The notes under the pieces: model-generated
The model's database searches: none
Told to the model about the DNA's origin: nothing
The model's input: only the letters and a program-made list of their open reading frames with translations
Program-made: the position numbers and the translations under genes
In this document: one piece after another, positions 33,731 to 50,809 of the stretch
Layout: each line of letters begins with the position of its first letter
How positions within the stretch are numbered: position 1 is the stretch's first letter
Origin: Castanea sativa
Taxonomy: Eukaryota; Streptophyta; Magnoliopsida; Fagales; Fagaceae
Length of the DNA stretch: 64,000 bases
Direction: 5' to 3'
NCBI RefSeq assembly: GCF_040712315.1
Contig: NC_134021.1
Span: 22,532,501-22,596,500, forward strand

Positions 33731-36700
33731 TTACGTTAAGAACTTGCGTTTTGATCTTAAAGCTAATTTTTGTTGTAACACTGAACGAGCTAAATCTTGC
33801 TTCCCTTCCCTGTTTAGCCCGTAAAAAACTTCTCGAAAATTAACAGTACTAGGAGTGATCCCATTACTTGCCATTTCAGATATAAGCTGCAAGGCCTCTT
33901 CAGAACTATTTGCCTTACAGAGAGAGGTAATAAATATTGAATAAGTCTTAAAATCAGGCAAAGGCCCTTTTAATTTCATATGATGGAAGATATTCCAAGC
34001 ATCAGAAACCTTCCCCATGTTCATGTAACCACGTATCAATTCTGTATAAGTAACAATAGTTGGTTGGCAACCTTCTTGTTGCATTTTCTGAAAAACTTCC
34101 AGAGCTCTTTCTATCTGCTTCTCCTTCAGGAAATGAGCCATTAAAGATGTATAAACGTGGACAGTCGGATTAATCCCTGCCTGCCTCATAGAATCCACCT
34201 TAGTCATTGCCTCTTCCATGCGTCCCTTTTGTAGTAGTCCATGAACAAGACTTCCATAAGTGTACTGATCTAATGTAGATCCTTCTGCCCCAACCTCATC
34301 CACCAATGCTTGAGCTTCTTCCAGCTTCCCAGCTCGACAAAGAGCCCTAATGTACATGGAATGACTAAGTGAAATTGTAAAACCAACCCTACGGAGAGAA
34401 TCTGTGCATTTTTTAGCATCCAATTGCCTATCCACTTTACATAAGCAACCAACATAAGCTTCAACCAGTTCTTTGTCAGGGATATGTCCCGCGCGAATCA
34501 TCTCATCATATATTTTAATGGCTTCATCCACCTTCCTACCTTTCCTCCTACAAAGATTTATAATCAAATACTTGTATGTACTGCCAGTTGGGTTACAACC
34601 ACTAGCTTTCATCTCCCCAAATATATTCAAAGCAATCTCAGTCAAACCAGTACGACCATATTGCATAATCATGATTGTCCATGTATCTGATGTTATTGAG
34701 TAACCTCTTCTTCGCATTTCATAGAAGAGGTTTCTCATGTGCTTGAAATCTTTTCCCCGTCCAGCAATTTTAATGGCCATGTTGTAGGTCTCTGTAGTGT
34801 GGCTAAAGCCAGTTTGTTTTCCTACCCATGAAAAAAAGTGTAATGCTGCAGAACCATGCGTATTGCAGTTATGCAAAATCTCCACAACAAGATCTGGTGT
34901 GAACTGAATATTGCATTTCTCCACAGCTTCTTGAATTAAGCACCAATCTGTCGAGGATGAAAAAATCCTACAAATTTCTTGCAAATCCTGCTCATCATAA
35001 TTCCTTGGAAGTGGCTCTACCAAGTGACAGTCCATTCTTACTGCCTCTGATTGGTTAGAGTTCAACTCCATATTGAGCTCTTGCTCTTTGGATGCATCAG
35101 TACGAGGTGACTCACCTTCTTGAGGGTAAAGCTCGTAGATTCTCTGCATTTGCTTTATTTTTTCAATACTACCTACATCTCCCTTTTTCTCCATGTAATA
35201 TATAACCCTATCAAATATTTCATCTTGAACATCTATCTTGGATGCCCGCATTTCATTCAAAACATTGAAAATCTCATCTGTCTTAGAAATCTTACAGAGC
35301 TCCTTAATGAATACTGAATAAGATTTCCAAGTGGGCCTGATGCCCATTTCTTCCATGCTCTTAAAAACTTTCCATGCTTCAGATATACGGTTTTGGCTGA
35401 CGTGACCAGCAACCATGGCTGTGATTGCCACAGTATCTGGCTCCACTCCTTTTTCCAGCATCTCATCATATAGCATGCAGCCTTTTTCATACTCACCCAA
35501 CTTGAAGAGATGCTGCATCAGCTCTGTATAGGTAGAGGTCATAGGCAAATGCTCAGACTCTTTCATGCTTTGAAACATCTCAAGTGCCTTAGAAACATCA
35601 TTTCTCCTTAAATACCCACTGATGATAATCCCATAAACCTTCCCACCAATAAGATGTTTTTTCTTCATAATATCAATAATTTCCAAAGCATCCGCAATCC
35701 TATCAGCCCTACATAGTCCCTTCACCAAGGTCTCAAAGTATTCAGCATCAAGTGTTACATCTTTATTTTTGAGGTCACGAATCCATTCTAAAGCTTCTCT
35801 TATTCTCCCAGAAATGCACAAACTTTTCAGCACATATCCATAAACAATGTGTTCTGGAGTCTGACAAACTCTCATCATGTCTTCTGCAACTGAGTGAATA
35901 GCACCCACATCTCCTAATCTTGCTAAGCAATTCATTATCATCTTATACAAATTCATATCAATCACCATCTCCTTCTTTACCATCTCCTTGTAGAATTCTA
36001 TCACAATGTCGTCTTTTCCGGCTGCACAAAGAGCACGCATCATCTTTTTGTAAACCTGCACATCTGGTTCACAACCACACTTCCTCATATTATTAAAGAC
36101 CAGCAAGGCTTTGCTAATTAACTTTGAATTCCCATATAGGGAGATAAGAATGGTCGAAGTCTTAATATCCTTCTCACAAAAGTTCTTCTCCATTTCCTCC
36201 ACTAACTTCTCCACCAACTGAAATTCTCCAGCTTCCCCAGCTATGAACAACATGGTATTGTAAATCCTAGTTGCATGACGAAATCCATCTCTGAGCTTCA
36301 CCCAATTGAAGAACCTGAATGCCAAACCTGGCACTTTAAAGCACCTTTTCAACACTTTCTCAATAACCTCTGAATCAAACCCAACACCCAGATTTTCTAA
36401 CCGCTCCTCCATCGAAACCACACCATTTTCTGCCCGAACAATCTCGGTAATCTTATGAACTTCGATGCTAACATCATTACCACCCAGAATTCCCACCTGG
36501 GCATCCTCCAAACTCAATACATTGTCCTTCTCTTGCAATACACTCTCCTCGGCATTTCTACAAACACCTTGTGTGCAATCTGTGAATTCTTCCTTTACCT
36601 CTTTAACTTCCCCGGATATCAAGTTCCCAGATTGGGTTTTCCCGGTAGTGAAATTATCACCGCCTAAAATCTCAGTAATCTCATTGAAAAGTAAGCCAAA

Positions 36701-36970
36701 TGCACTACTAGTACTAGTAGTTTCTGCTTGATTCTTCAAATGGGCGTCTTGGGTTTTCTTCAACCGTTTAGAAGACCTGGAAAAGCTTGAATAAGAACAA
36801 AACTGAAATTCTGAAAGCTGAGAATGAGAAAGCTTGTTGCTTAATCTTAAACACAAGGAGTGGAGCTTCATCAAATTCCTCATACTCATATGGCGTGCTT
36901 TGTAGAAAAAAGTCAAAAACTTGTTGCTGTTCAAGCTGAAGCTTACGCTAAAAGATTGTTTAGTTTTCAT
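33731..36970 (-). CDS. P-class pentatricopeptide repeat protein, mitochondrion-targeted
   Basis: A single exon of 1079 residues, as usual for plant PPR genes. Degenerate 35-residue repeats of the form TYxxLIxGLCxxGRxxEAxxxxxxMxxxGxxPD fill about residues 230-620 and 720-1065. Clear examples are VYKKMMRALCAAGKDDIVIE and TYGSLVHGLLQKGRMEEAMT. There are no E or DYW extensions, so it is P-class. Such proteins bind organellar RNA to stabilise, splice or translate it. The N-terminus is basic and Ser-rich, fitting an organelle transit peptide. A second in-frame Met at residue 28 or 30 is a possible start. It resembles the PPR gene that, from memory, neighbours HSCB in Arabidopsis (At5g06400 beside At5g06410), so the pair may be ancient synteny. 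The two repeat blocks start with similar caps. Confidence 0.93.
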   Translation of the reverse strand: MKTKQSFSVSFSLNSNKFLTFFYKARHMSMRNLMKLHSLCLRLSNKLSHSQLSEFQFCSYSSFSRSSKRLKKTQDAHLKNQAETTSTSSAFGLLFNEITEILGGDNFTTGKTQSGNLISGEVKEVKEEFTDCTQGVCRNAEESVLQEKDNVLSLEDAQVGILGGNDVSIEVHKITEIVRAENGVVSMEERLENLGVGFDSEVIEKVLKRCFKVPGLAFRFFNWVKLRDGFRHATRIYNTMLFIAGEAGEFQLVEKLVEEMEKNFCEKDIKTSTILISLYGNSKLISKALLVFNNMRKCGCEPDVQVYKKMMRALCAAGKDDIVIEFYKEMVKKEMVIDMNLYKMIMNCLARLGDVGAIHSVAEDMMRVCQTPEHIVYGYVLKSLCISGRIREALEWIRDLKNKDVTLDAEYFETLVKGLCRADRIADALEIIDIMKKKHLIGGKVYGIIISGYLRRNDVSKALEMFQSMKESEHLPMTSTYTELMQHLFKLGEYEKGCMLYDEMLEKGVEPDTVAITAMVAGHVSQNRISEAWKVFKSMEEMGIRPTWKSYSVFIKELCKISKTDEIFNVLNEMRASKIDVQDEIFDRVIYYMEKKGDVGSIEKIKQMQRIYELYPQEGESPRTDASKEQELNMELNSNQSEAVRMDCHLVEPLPRNYDEQDLQEICRIFSSSTDWCLIQEAVEKCNIQFTPDLVVEILHNCNTHGSAALHFFSWVGKQTGFSHTTETYNMAIKIAGRGKDFKHMRNLFYEMRRRGYSITSDTWTIMIMQYGRTGLTEIALNIFGEMKASGCNPTGSTYKYLIINLCRRKGRKVDEAIKIYDEMIRAGHIPDKELVEAYVGCLCKVDRQLDAKKCTDSLRRVGFTISLSHSMYIRALCRAGKLEEAQALVDEVGAEGSTLDQYTYGSLVHGLLQKGRMEEAMTKVDSMRQAGINPTVHVYTSLMAHFLKEKQIERALEVFQKMQQEGCQPTIVTYTELIRGYMNMGKVSDAWNIFHHMKLKGPLPDFKTYSIFITSLCKANSSEEALQLISEMASNGITPSTVNFREVFYGLNREGKQDLARSVLQQKLALRSKRKFLT

Positions 36971-37136
36971 GGGTCTTCAAATTGGGCCATGTTTCTCTTC
37001 TGGGCCTTGAACTTGGGCCCAAAGAAAATTTTCCCACCTATGGCCATCCCTATATATATTGAAACAAAAACCGACTAGAATTGTGTGGAAGATTTTACGT
37101 GGAAGCGAAGCGAAGCTGAGCGAAGAATTTGGAAGA
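36971..37136. promoter_or_regulatory. Compact bidirectional promoter with three TGGGCC motifs
   Basis: Only 166 bp separate the ATGs of the divergent PPR and Fra a 1-associated genes. TGGGCC occurs at 36983-36988, 37001-37006 and 37014-37019, the last within the palindrome TTGGGCCCAA. TGGGCC/T (site II) elements are bound by TCP factors and are frequent in promoters of mitochondrial-protein and PPR genes. TATATATATT near 37051 may be the TATA box for the rightward gene. Confidence 0.65.
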
Positions 37137-40100
37137 ATGGGGTGGGTGTGGAAGGACGACGAACCAGACGAGAGCAATTCATCGGCCGGAGACGTCATTG
37201 ATAGCCGGAACCCTAGGTCCGGCGACCGGTGCTCCACCAGGAAGGTGGTGAAGTCGCAGTGCAGAACGGAGGAGGTGGAGCCCGGAAAGTTCATCAGAAA
37301 GTGCGAGAAAACTGAGGAGCTTCTCAGGGAATGCGTTGGCAAGTACGTTTCTATATTTATATATTTGTATATGAATGTATGTGTATTTGGGCTTTGTTTG
37401 GTTTCTAAGAAAATTTTAGTGACTAGCTAAGGGCTTTGTTTATATTTTTTATTGTTTGGGTTTGTATTTATTTATATATATATATATTTTTTAATTATGT
37501 GATTTTAGTGATAAGTTTTGGTATGTGAGGTGTTTGATTGAGTGCTTGTTATGTTGTTTCTTTCTCAATTTCTTCATTTGACTGAATACTATTGAACAGT
37601 TCATTTCTATTTAAACATTATTTTATGTTAGATATTAGGTTAATTTCCATTTTTGTTCCTAAAGTTTTACTTTTGTTATTTTCATCCCTAAAGGCTAAAA
37701 GTTCACATTTGTTTCCAAATTTGTTAATCAAGAAAAAAAAAAGTTTTATAAATACAAAGAAGCTATTAAAATTTCTTTTAGATAAAAAATAATAATAATT
37801 TTTATTAAAAAAAAAATATAACAATAAATTAAAGCTCTATCAATGATAAGTTAGCTAGAAAAAGAAATAGACATTCTATGAAACAAATATTAAAAGTTAA
37901 AACCACCTAAAAAAAAAAATCGGGAAAATAATGTTTGATCTAATAGGGGGAAAAAGTACAAATAAAACCCAAAAAAATCATACCTTGATCACCCATGAAA
38001 TGTAATTTTTCTTGGGGATAAGTAGTTGGAAATGTAGATTTTTATTTTTATTTTTATTTTTTTTGTATACTGCACATGCATCTCATAGGTTTTGAACCCA
38101 CAACTCCATCCTCTAACCTTTTATTATGGGAGAAGGAAGTGCTATCTGAGCTATAGTTCATTTTTATTTATTTAGAAATGGAAGATTTTAGATAGTTGGA
38201 GTGCCAAAAGAAATCTAAGAGAGTATTTTTCAAAAATGGGAATTATGAGGAAATCTGAAAATTATGTAGTTTGTGGAAAAGAGGAATGGAGTATTTTTTT
38301 TTTTTTTGGTAGGAAGCCACCATTTCTTTTATTTATTTATTTATATGTTTATTAATTGGTACACATTGGATCCAAGACCTCACCCTTCACCTAGGTCGCG
38401 TCAGTTGAGCTAAGGCTCGTTGGCAGGAAGCCACCATTCCTTATCAATTGATTTTAGCCAACGCGTGGCTGTATGCGTGGTGTTCTTTTGGATGTAACAG
38501 CTTTTTGTTGATTGCTATTTACTGAAAGTTGGTTGAAGTATAGTTGCATACTTGTATCTAAAAAATAAAGCGAGGCTTTATATATTACAGAGTGCTCAGC
38601 TCTATTCCTTTATTTTGCTTCGAAACTGAGCAGTATTATATTGAACTACTTTAGCATTAAACCTGTGTCTTTAATTTACTGCCAATCTGCCTTTATCTTA
38701 TTTCTAGAACCATAATTAATCCCGTATATGTACTCTGCCATGGTTGCTTCAAATTTTGTTGAACCTTACTTCTCTTTCTTCCTAAAGTTACTTGAAATCT
38801 TTTTGCAAGAATATGTCACTCTTACAACCTATTTTCATGGTATAGTCCCCCCCCCCCCCCCCAAAAAAAAATCATGGTATAACTTATGCTCATGCTTCCC
38901 TTTCTTATAATAGGATGGATTGCTTATACTAATATTTTGTTGTTTAGTTTCAAACTTATACTGTTTCTTAAATATGATCAGAAAATAAAAGAAATAAGCA
39001 TTTACCATTGTAATATTTCTAGGAAAAAATCCTCTGAGCACGTGTGTCGGCGCATATAATGAGGCTAAATGATGATTATGACGATGCTGTTTTATTCATC
39101 ATCATCATGGTTATTATTATTATCATTATTATAAAGGGCATCAAAATGAATGCAAAGCCAGAAACCTTTACATAATAGTTTGTCCTTTCTCGTTTTGATT
39201 CTCAAACAGCACTTTTAAATTAGTGGTAGCCAAATGCGTAGATTATAGAATTATAGCCCATAATAGCTACAAAAACAATTTACATTAATGTTTTTCCAAT
39301 GATATCCATTTGTCATGCTTGTAAATTTAACCTCAAGTATAGTAACGGTTTTATGTTTGAAGTCTAGTTATTTAAAATAAAATTTACTTATAAAAAAAAT
39401 CTAGTTATTTTCTTATTTTGGAAATTTTCGATTTGCAAAGGGGTAACTTGTAATATCAAAAGGATTAATTTTTTAATTTCCAGGTATAGTTATTTAGAGT
39501 TCTCATTTTGGAAAATTTCTGTTTGTGAAGGGTAGCTTGTAATTTAAACCATAGTGTTGGTGGACATTTTTGTAGACACTATTGTTTTCTTTTAAAGCTC
39601 ATAACTCAATTTGAAAACAATTATTGATTTATGAATTCAGTATTTAAGTAAAAGAATCTAATGTTACATCTTAAATTGAGGTTTGCTACATCTTGTAATC
39701 TAGAAGGTTAAGCTTGAGCTTTTGTCTCTATTCTTATGAGTTATTAATCAGCCAAGCATTCTTCTTATGGCTTGATCCAATCTCCTGGTCCTGTGGAAAG
39801 GCATATGATTAAATTGAGGCCTGTTAGATAGATTCCACTAAGTTCAACTTTCCTTCGAGTTCAGCTTTTTCTCTAATATGATTATATGTTTGTTTTGTAT
39901 GGTTTCATTTTATTTAATTTTTTTATGAGGTTTGTCTGTTTATCTTCTACCTGGTAGATGCATGAGAGTTTTGTGTGTATGTTTTCTTTGTTTTGGGGTT
40001 ATTTAACATTCAGCCTTCTATCTTTGGTAAAGTACATTGCTTTATTCTTCTTCCTAAAATAAAATAAAATAAAAAATTAGAGTTATGATTAGAGTTAACA

Positions 40101-41023
40101 GACTTGAAGCTATGGAACTTTTTATATGTTGTTGGTTCATATTTGTTTCCAAGTGAACAGTCTGCTTTTTGTAAATTGTTGTTTTCTGTGCTGTTAAGAT
40201 TTGTCACTCATGTGGGCCTAGTTATTAGGTAGAATAGTAATCTGGTATATCATCTGATAGCGGATATATATACTCATTGGTTTTGGTTGCATTGGGGTCT
40301 TACATTAGTTTGGCATTGGTTTGGGATTTTGGGCATGTTCTGTTTTTGTTTTGGTTTAAAAAAAATGTGGGTTTCATATGATACATCATGGCGGATGTGA
40401 TTCTGTCCAACTTCAGGTTGGTTTTGTTCACTATATGGGTTGGTTAAGGTTTGTAAACTTAATATAGCTCCATAAGAATATTGGAATTCCTCTTATCAAA
40501 AAAAGAATATTGGAATTCCAATTAATGTGGTGGGATAGCAATGCAGCTGTGACAACAATTCAAGCAGTGGTCATAAGAGAATATATTCTGACTGGGAGGT
40601 TAGTCTCACACTTGCCTTAATTTTTTTGCCAGGCCTGTTGAAATGGTGCAGTCCAACAAAGAATACACTGAAGATGATGTCACAGATGAGGTGCTTAAAG
40701 GGTCTCTCTCTTTTGGGTCATCAGAGCATGGGGCATTGGACTTCCCTGGGTTACGGAGTGATATTGAAGCCATAGAACGTAGTTTTCTTGGTGGCCTCAA
40801 CAGTTTATTTGAAGCAGCTGAAGAGATGAAGAATGGTTTTTTTGGTGCATTTGGGGGTTCAAGTCTGTTTGATGGGGAGCCTTCATCTTCACCTCCCACG
40901 AGGCGAGGGAAGCCTTCATCTTCACCGTCTATGAGACGAGGGATACCTATTGAGGATAAAACCTTTCCAACTGAGACTGAGTCAGGAAATGTTGATATTT
41001 CAGGATTGGCAAAAGATGTTTGA
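37137..41023 (+). CDS. Fra a 1 / Mal d 1-associated-type protein
   Basis: Two exons, 37137-37342 and 40633-41023, give 198 residues. The start MGWVWKDDEPDE was chosen over an in-frame ATG at 37059 because it fits the conserved N-terminus I recall for this family. The first part has four cysteines in CSTRK, KSQCR, RKCEK and RECVGK. It is followed by PVEMVQSNKEYTEDDV, an acidic middle and a Ser/Pro-rich tail with two near-identical units (SSSPPTRRGKP and SSSPSMRRGIP). The family was named from proteins that interact with Bet v 1-type allergens of strawberry and apple. The molecular role is not established. There is no signal peptide. The 3.3-kb intron contains SINEs. Confidence 0.85.
38047..38160 (-). 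mobile_element. tRNA-derived SINE, inverted (family A)
   Basis: Reverse-complemented, the sequence has TATAGCTCAGATAGCACTTCC as A box and GGGTTCAAAACC as B box, matching the START-intron copy at 6237. Poly-T on its left is the tail. It lies in the intron of the Fra a 1-associated gene. Confidence 0.6.
38329..38424 (-). mobile_element. SINE, 96 bp, with 18-bp target duplication (family B)
   Basis: Flanked by AGGAAGCCACCATTTCTT (38311-38328) and AGGAAGCCACCATTCCTT (38425-38442), which differ at one position. Reverse-complemented it starts AACGAGCCTTAGCTCAACTG and has a B-box-like GGTCTTGGATCC. The length equals the copy at 27243-27338. Confidence 0.8.
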
Positions 41024-41836
41024 AGTACACCATCTGTGGATCATCAAGTTGCTGGTTGATGGTTTGTTAAAGAAAATAATCATAATAACTTAGCTTTTTT
41101 TTTTTTTACTTAGCATATAGAGTACAGAAACTCGTGTTACTATTGCGGAGCAGTGGTTGTTTTTTAAGCCTGTTTTAAAGTGATTATGGTCCTGGCATGC
41201 TGTTAGTTATAGTTTGACATCATCTTTTCGTGTTTAAGTTGTGAATATGGGTATGGTATTTTTGCTGGATTCTTGGGTTTTGATCTATGAGTGGATAGCA
41301 TCCAACCTTTCTCTGTGTGCACAAATCCATTTGAATGGTGAAGATCTAACCCTTTGCCCACTATAATTTAGTTTTGTATGTATGGCTACATATTTACACT
41401 TATAGTTATGTTTGCATCAAATGATTTGATACCATTTGCTTCATGGTGTCTTTGTTCTAGTTTGACATCATGTTATTGCCTTTATTTGAAATTGGCTATT
41501 AACATTGTGCTGGATTATGGGGGGTACAAAGGGCTGCAACAACTTTTTACTATACATGCACAGGGCTGCTAGGATTCACTAATTTGAAAGGTCAAGCATG
41601 CATCAATACTTTTGCTGAGTAATCTCGTGATTGCAGAGGTACGGCTACAAATGAAGCCAAAAAAAAAAAAAGGTCTACACTTGTATGCATTATAAATTTG
41701 ACTATAATTAGTTGGGCTAAGTTCTGATTGGATTTTAGGCCCCAAATAGAAGATAAAACTTGAGATTTGACCTGAATTTTACTTATACATATGGCCCACT
41801 GCGCTTAAGAAACTGTTTTTATTTTATTTCATATCA

Positions 41837-41940
41837 CGGTGATGTATCAAATATCTCTCACAAAAGTGAGACTCTTAGTAAATATCTCTTACAATAGTGC
41901 AAATATAACAATCTTATGAGAGAAATTTGATATATCACCG
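41837..41940. mobile_element. Small hairpin element, 104 bp
   Basis: The 24-bp left arm (41837-41860, CGGTGATGTATCAAATATCT...) and the right arm (41917-41940) are inverse repeats with about two mismatches. The 56-bp loop contains further CTCTTA/TAAGAG-like words. It may be a tiny MITE or the remains of a palindromic one. No clear target duplication was seen. Confidence 0.6.
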
Positions 41941-42370
41941 GGATACCAATTACCTTCGTTTGAAAGGGATTTCATCCTTTGATGCGAGAATGAATTGCAG
42001 AGAAACCTCATCCCAACAAAAGGTTAAAACGAAAATTGACACTTGTGCGTTTCACGCCTTGAAGTACTTAGTGGCATGCCTTAAAGTCTTGATAAATATT
42101 ATTAATGTGCCAGTAATGCACGTTTGGAAATTGAATTTTCAACAAATTCACATACTGCTACACCACTTATGACTTATCCAATGTTGACCAAACCAAAGGA
42201 TGTCAAAAGCCAATCCCGTGGAGGCACCAAATTGCCTCTGGACTCGGTAATACCCTTTGCTCTGGTGGAGGATCTATTCGAAGCATTCAAAGTTCAAACA
42301 AGTAATAAAAATCCATTCCACTTTGATAGGTACAGCCTAACTTAGAAGACCAGTTTTATTCCCCCCTGAC

Positions 42371-42905
42371 GCACGTTTCTCATGATTTTCAATTACTTAG
42401 TCATAGTAATAGATAAGATAAATAAGTAAAAAACTTTTAATCTCCAATATCTTATTGTCAAATTTCATTTGAATTTTTGTAAAGTTTCATGTAGTTTGAT
42501 CATTCTAAACTGGACATTAGGCCTTAGTGTTAGTAGGATAAAAACTGTGCCAAAATGTGATGCATGCTTCTCATGACTTTCAATTGTCTAATCATAGTAA
42601 TAGATAAATATAAGTAACCAATCTCCAATTTTTCATTGTATAATTGGGCCGTAATGCAATGCACCCTTCTCATAATTTTCAATTGCCTAGCCATATAATA
42701 GATAAATATAAGTAACTAATCTCCAATTTCTCATTGTAAAATTGGGCTGTAGTGTGATGCACGCTTCTCATGACTTCCAATTGCCTAATTATAGTAATAG
42801 ATAAATATAAGTAACAGACTTCTAATCTCTAATTTCTCATTGTCAAATTCTACTTGAATTTTTGTAAAGTTTCATATGGTTTGATCATCCTAAACTGGAC
42901 ATTGA
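42371..42905. repeat. Degenerate tandem repeat, about 98-bp period
   Basis: Units begin GCACGYTTCTCATGAYTTTCAA at about 42371, 42562, 42661 and 42759, followed by AATAGATAAATATAAGTAAC and TCTCCAATTTCTCATTGT. The first and last units share an extra segment (TTGAATTTTTGTAAAGTTTC and CTAAACTGGACATT), so the array may have grown by internal duplication. Confidence 0.75.
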
Positions 42906-43680
42906 GCCTTAGGAGAAAAATTGTTTCAAATTATTATAAAAGTGAAGCTTAAAGGTGGGTTCACTTGAGAGTTGAGACCCTTACTTCATGTTATCATGGT
43001 TTATATTATATACAATGAAATTTGAAGAAGATGAGGATCAATTATTTTTCTTCCTTAAAAAAGAAAAAGAAGAAGTAAAGAATAAGCATATCTAGGAGAA
43101 AATCCTGCCAAAACAATGAATCAAAGTTGTTGAATTTAGGAGTAATGTTATCTTATTCATTCCTTCTCTTTATTATCCAATTAAAGCAAACGAAGCTACT
43201 AATCTTTTTATGCAAAAATAAAAGATAAAGCAAGAAAAGGACCAAAATACCCTCACCCTAAGACCCCTTAAAAACAAAACAAAAATAAAAAACACGTAAA
43301 GAATACACCGGCACGGGCCGGTCGCCGGCGGTGAAGAGTCTGGCCCACCGAGCCGCAACCTTAATCCAACTTCCACCTGCTGACTGATGTGAATTCAAGC
43401 CATGCTGTTAATGCTAAGATTTTTTTTTATTACTATTATTAAGTTAATTCTTTAAAAAAAAAAGAAGAGGTTTCGGGTCCAAATCACAGTCCAATTGGCA
43501 CCATTAACAGAGAGCTAAACAAAAGAGTGACTCCAAAAAGATTATTTATTATTTTATAATTTTATACAGTAATATCGAAGAAAGAAAAACCCACGAAATT
43601 AAATTACTATTAAGACTTTAAATAACGCGTCCGACTCCGACCCTAGAAATTTGAGACATTCCAAACACAAAAACCTGCGA

Positions 43681-44197
43681 CTCTCTCTCTCTCTCTGTCT
43701 CTGTGTGTTCCTCTTTTCCTTGTTTCTCTTCTCCTTTCGTGTCCTACATTAATAATCCGCGAAACAAAATTAAAAATTTCAATATACCCTTTTGTCACAA
43801 ATTTCTCAACTACTCAAATATTTTGTTCTGTCTTTCCATGGCGCCCATTTTTTATTCATTCCATTCTCTGAATCTTTCTTCTTTGTAATTCTTCGGCGTT
43901 GATTGCGTCAATTCCACGTAATTTTCCATTGGTTTCCTCGAACTTTATATTCTCATTACGATAATCTTGCTTCGTTTTACAAGTCTTCTTTAAAAAAAGG
44001 AGAGGTTTTATTCAGGTTTCTCAGCGACTCTGTTGAATGGGTTTGTTTCGTACACCAATGGCTAATGCTTTTTGCTTCAGATTCCAATAACCATTTGCGA
44101 AAAACGAAATGGGGTTGTAGCGTTTCTCTCATATCTCACTTATATGGTTCGTACAAGAAGAAGAATACAGGGGCAAAAATAGTAACAATAGAATTCA
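43681..44197 (+). promoter_or_regulatory. 5' UTR/leader of the CDPK gene
   Basis: A CT-rich stretch at 43681-43740 of the kind common in plant leaders and core promoters leads into about 450 bases before the ATG. An open frame at 43903-44208 overlaps the start in another frame but has no domain. The transcription start was not located. Confidence 0.4.
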
Positions 44198-49797
<5,600 letters not shown>

Positions 49798-50769
49798 CAT
49801 AGTGAGGCCTTTTTTCTTTTTCTTTTTCTTTTTTCCCGAACACTTGGTAACTTTTTCTTCCCCACGGTCTTGTGAATGTATACGACTTTCAAGATGTAAG
49901 GATCATCAGGTGCTGGTATATATAGTAGATGCCTCAATCCTTTAGCGTTCCAATGTTGAAATTACTTAATAGTTGCAGTTGTATGCTTGTGACTTACAGA
50001 TCACAAAACAGGCTGAACTTTCCTATGTATTATGTGAAGGAAAGAAACTATCGAAGTAAAAATTTGTTGTTTCCTCACTCTCTCTTTCTCTCTCACAGAC
50101 ACACACGCACAACATGCATGTGTTAACTCACTTATCTTCCTCATAAAGTCAAATTCTGAATTTGTATATTTTGTTCCATAATTTAAGAGTACATTTCACA
50201 CCACAATATTTTCAATTACTTATGTATAGCATTTGCGATGAGCGTCTCTTGTTTGAACTTATATCAAGGTCTTTTGGATACCCCTACTGTATTTGAATTT
50301 GAAATTGCCACAATCTTTCTATTCTCCATTGCTTTTGTTCTTCTTTCTTTTATCTTTTTGGATGAGTTAATTCTTCTTCCTCTTTTTGGGTTTTCAAGTA
50401 AGTTTTTGATAGATTTGAAAGAGATGCAACAGATGATGGTTTTGAAACTAAAACTGTTTGCATTATCAACTAACATTGCAAATGACAAAATTCTCAAAAA
50501 AAAAAGAAAAAAAAGAGAGCAAATGACAACTGTTGGTACTTCTAAAAGCTATGCTCTGGATAAGATTACTCAAACTTTGGTAAACCCCTATTGCTATATG
50601 TCCTGAATTTGAATTTCAGTATGTTAATTAATAAACATATATTTATAGATTTTTTCTTGGAATGAGAGGCCGAGCAAAGCTTTTAACTATTAAGGGGCGG
50701 GAATGAGTTGTCTTTAAAGTAAGACTGGGGACCTTGACTATTATTGAAGTCTCAAAATCTATTTTAAAG

Positions 50770-50809
<40 letters not shown>

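Larger units (their letters stand above)
41024..43680. other. Intergenic region before the CDPK gene
   Basis: The start is 3' UTR of the preceding gene. The remainder contains a hairpin element (41837), a tandem array (42371) and AT-rich sequence. Short open frames at 41927-42345 have no recognisable domain. Confidence 0.5.

Noticed and set aside
34270..36731. Several small frames on both strands within the PPR gene
   Set aside because: Shadow frames of the 1079-residue PPR coding sequence.
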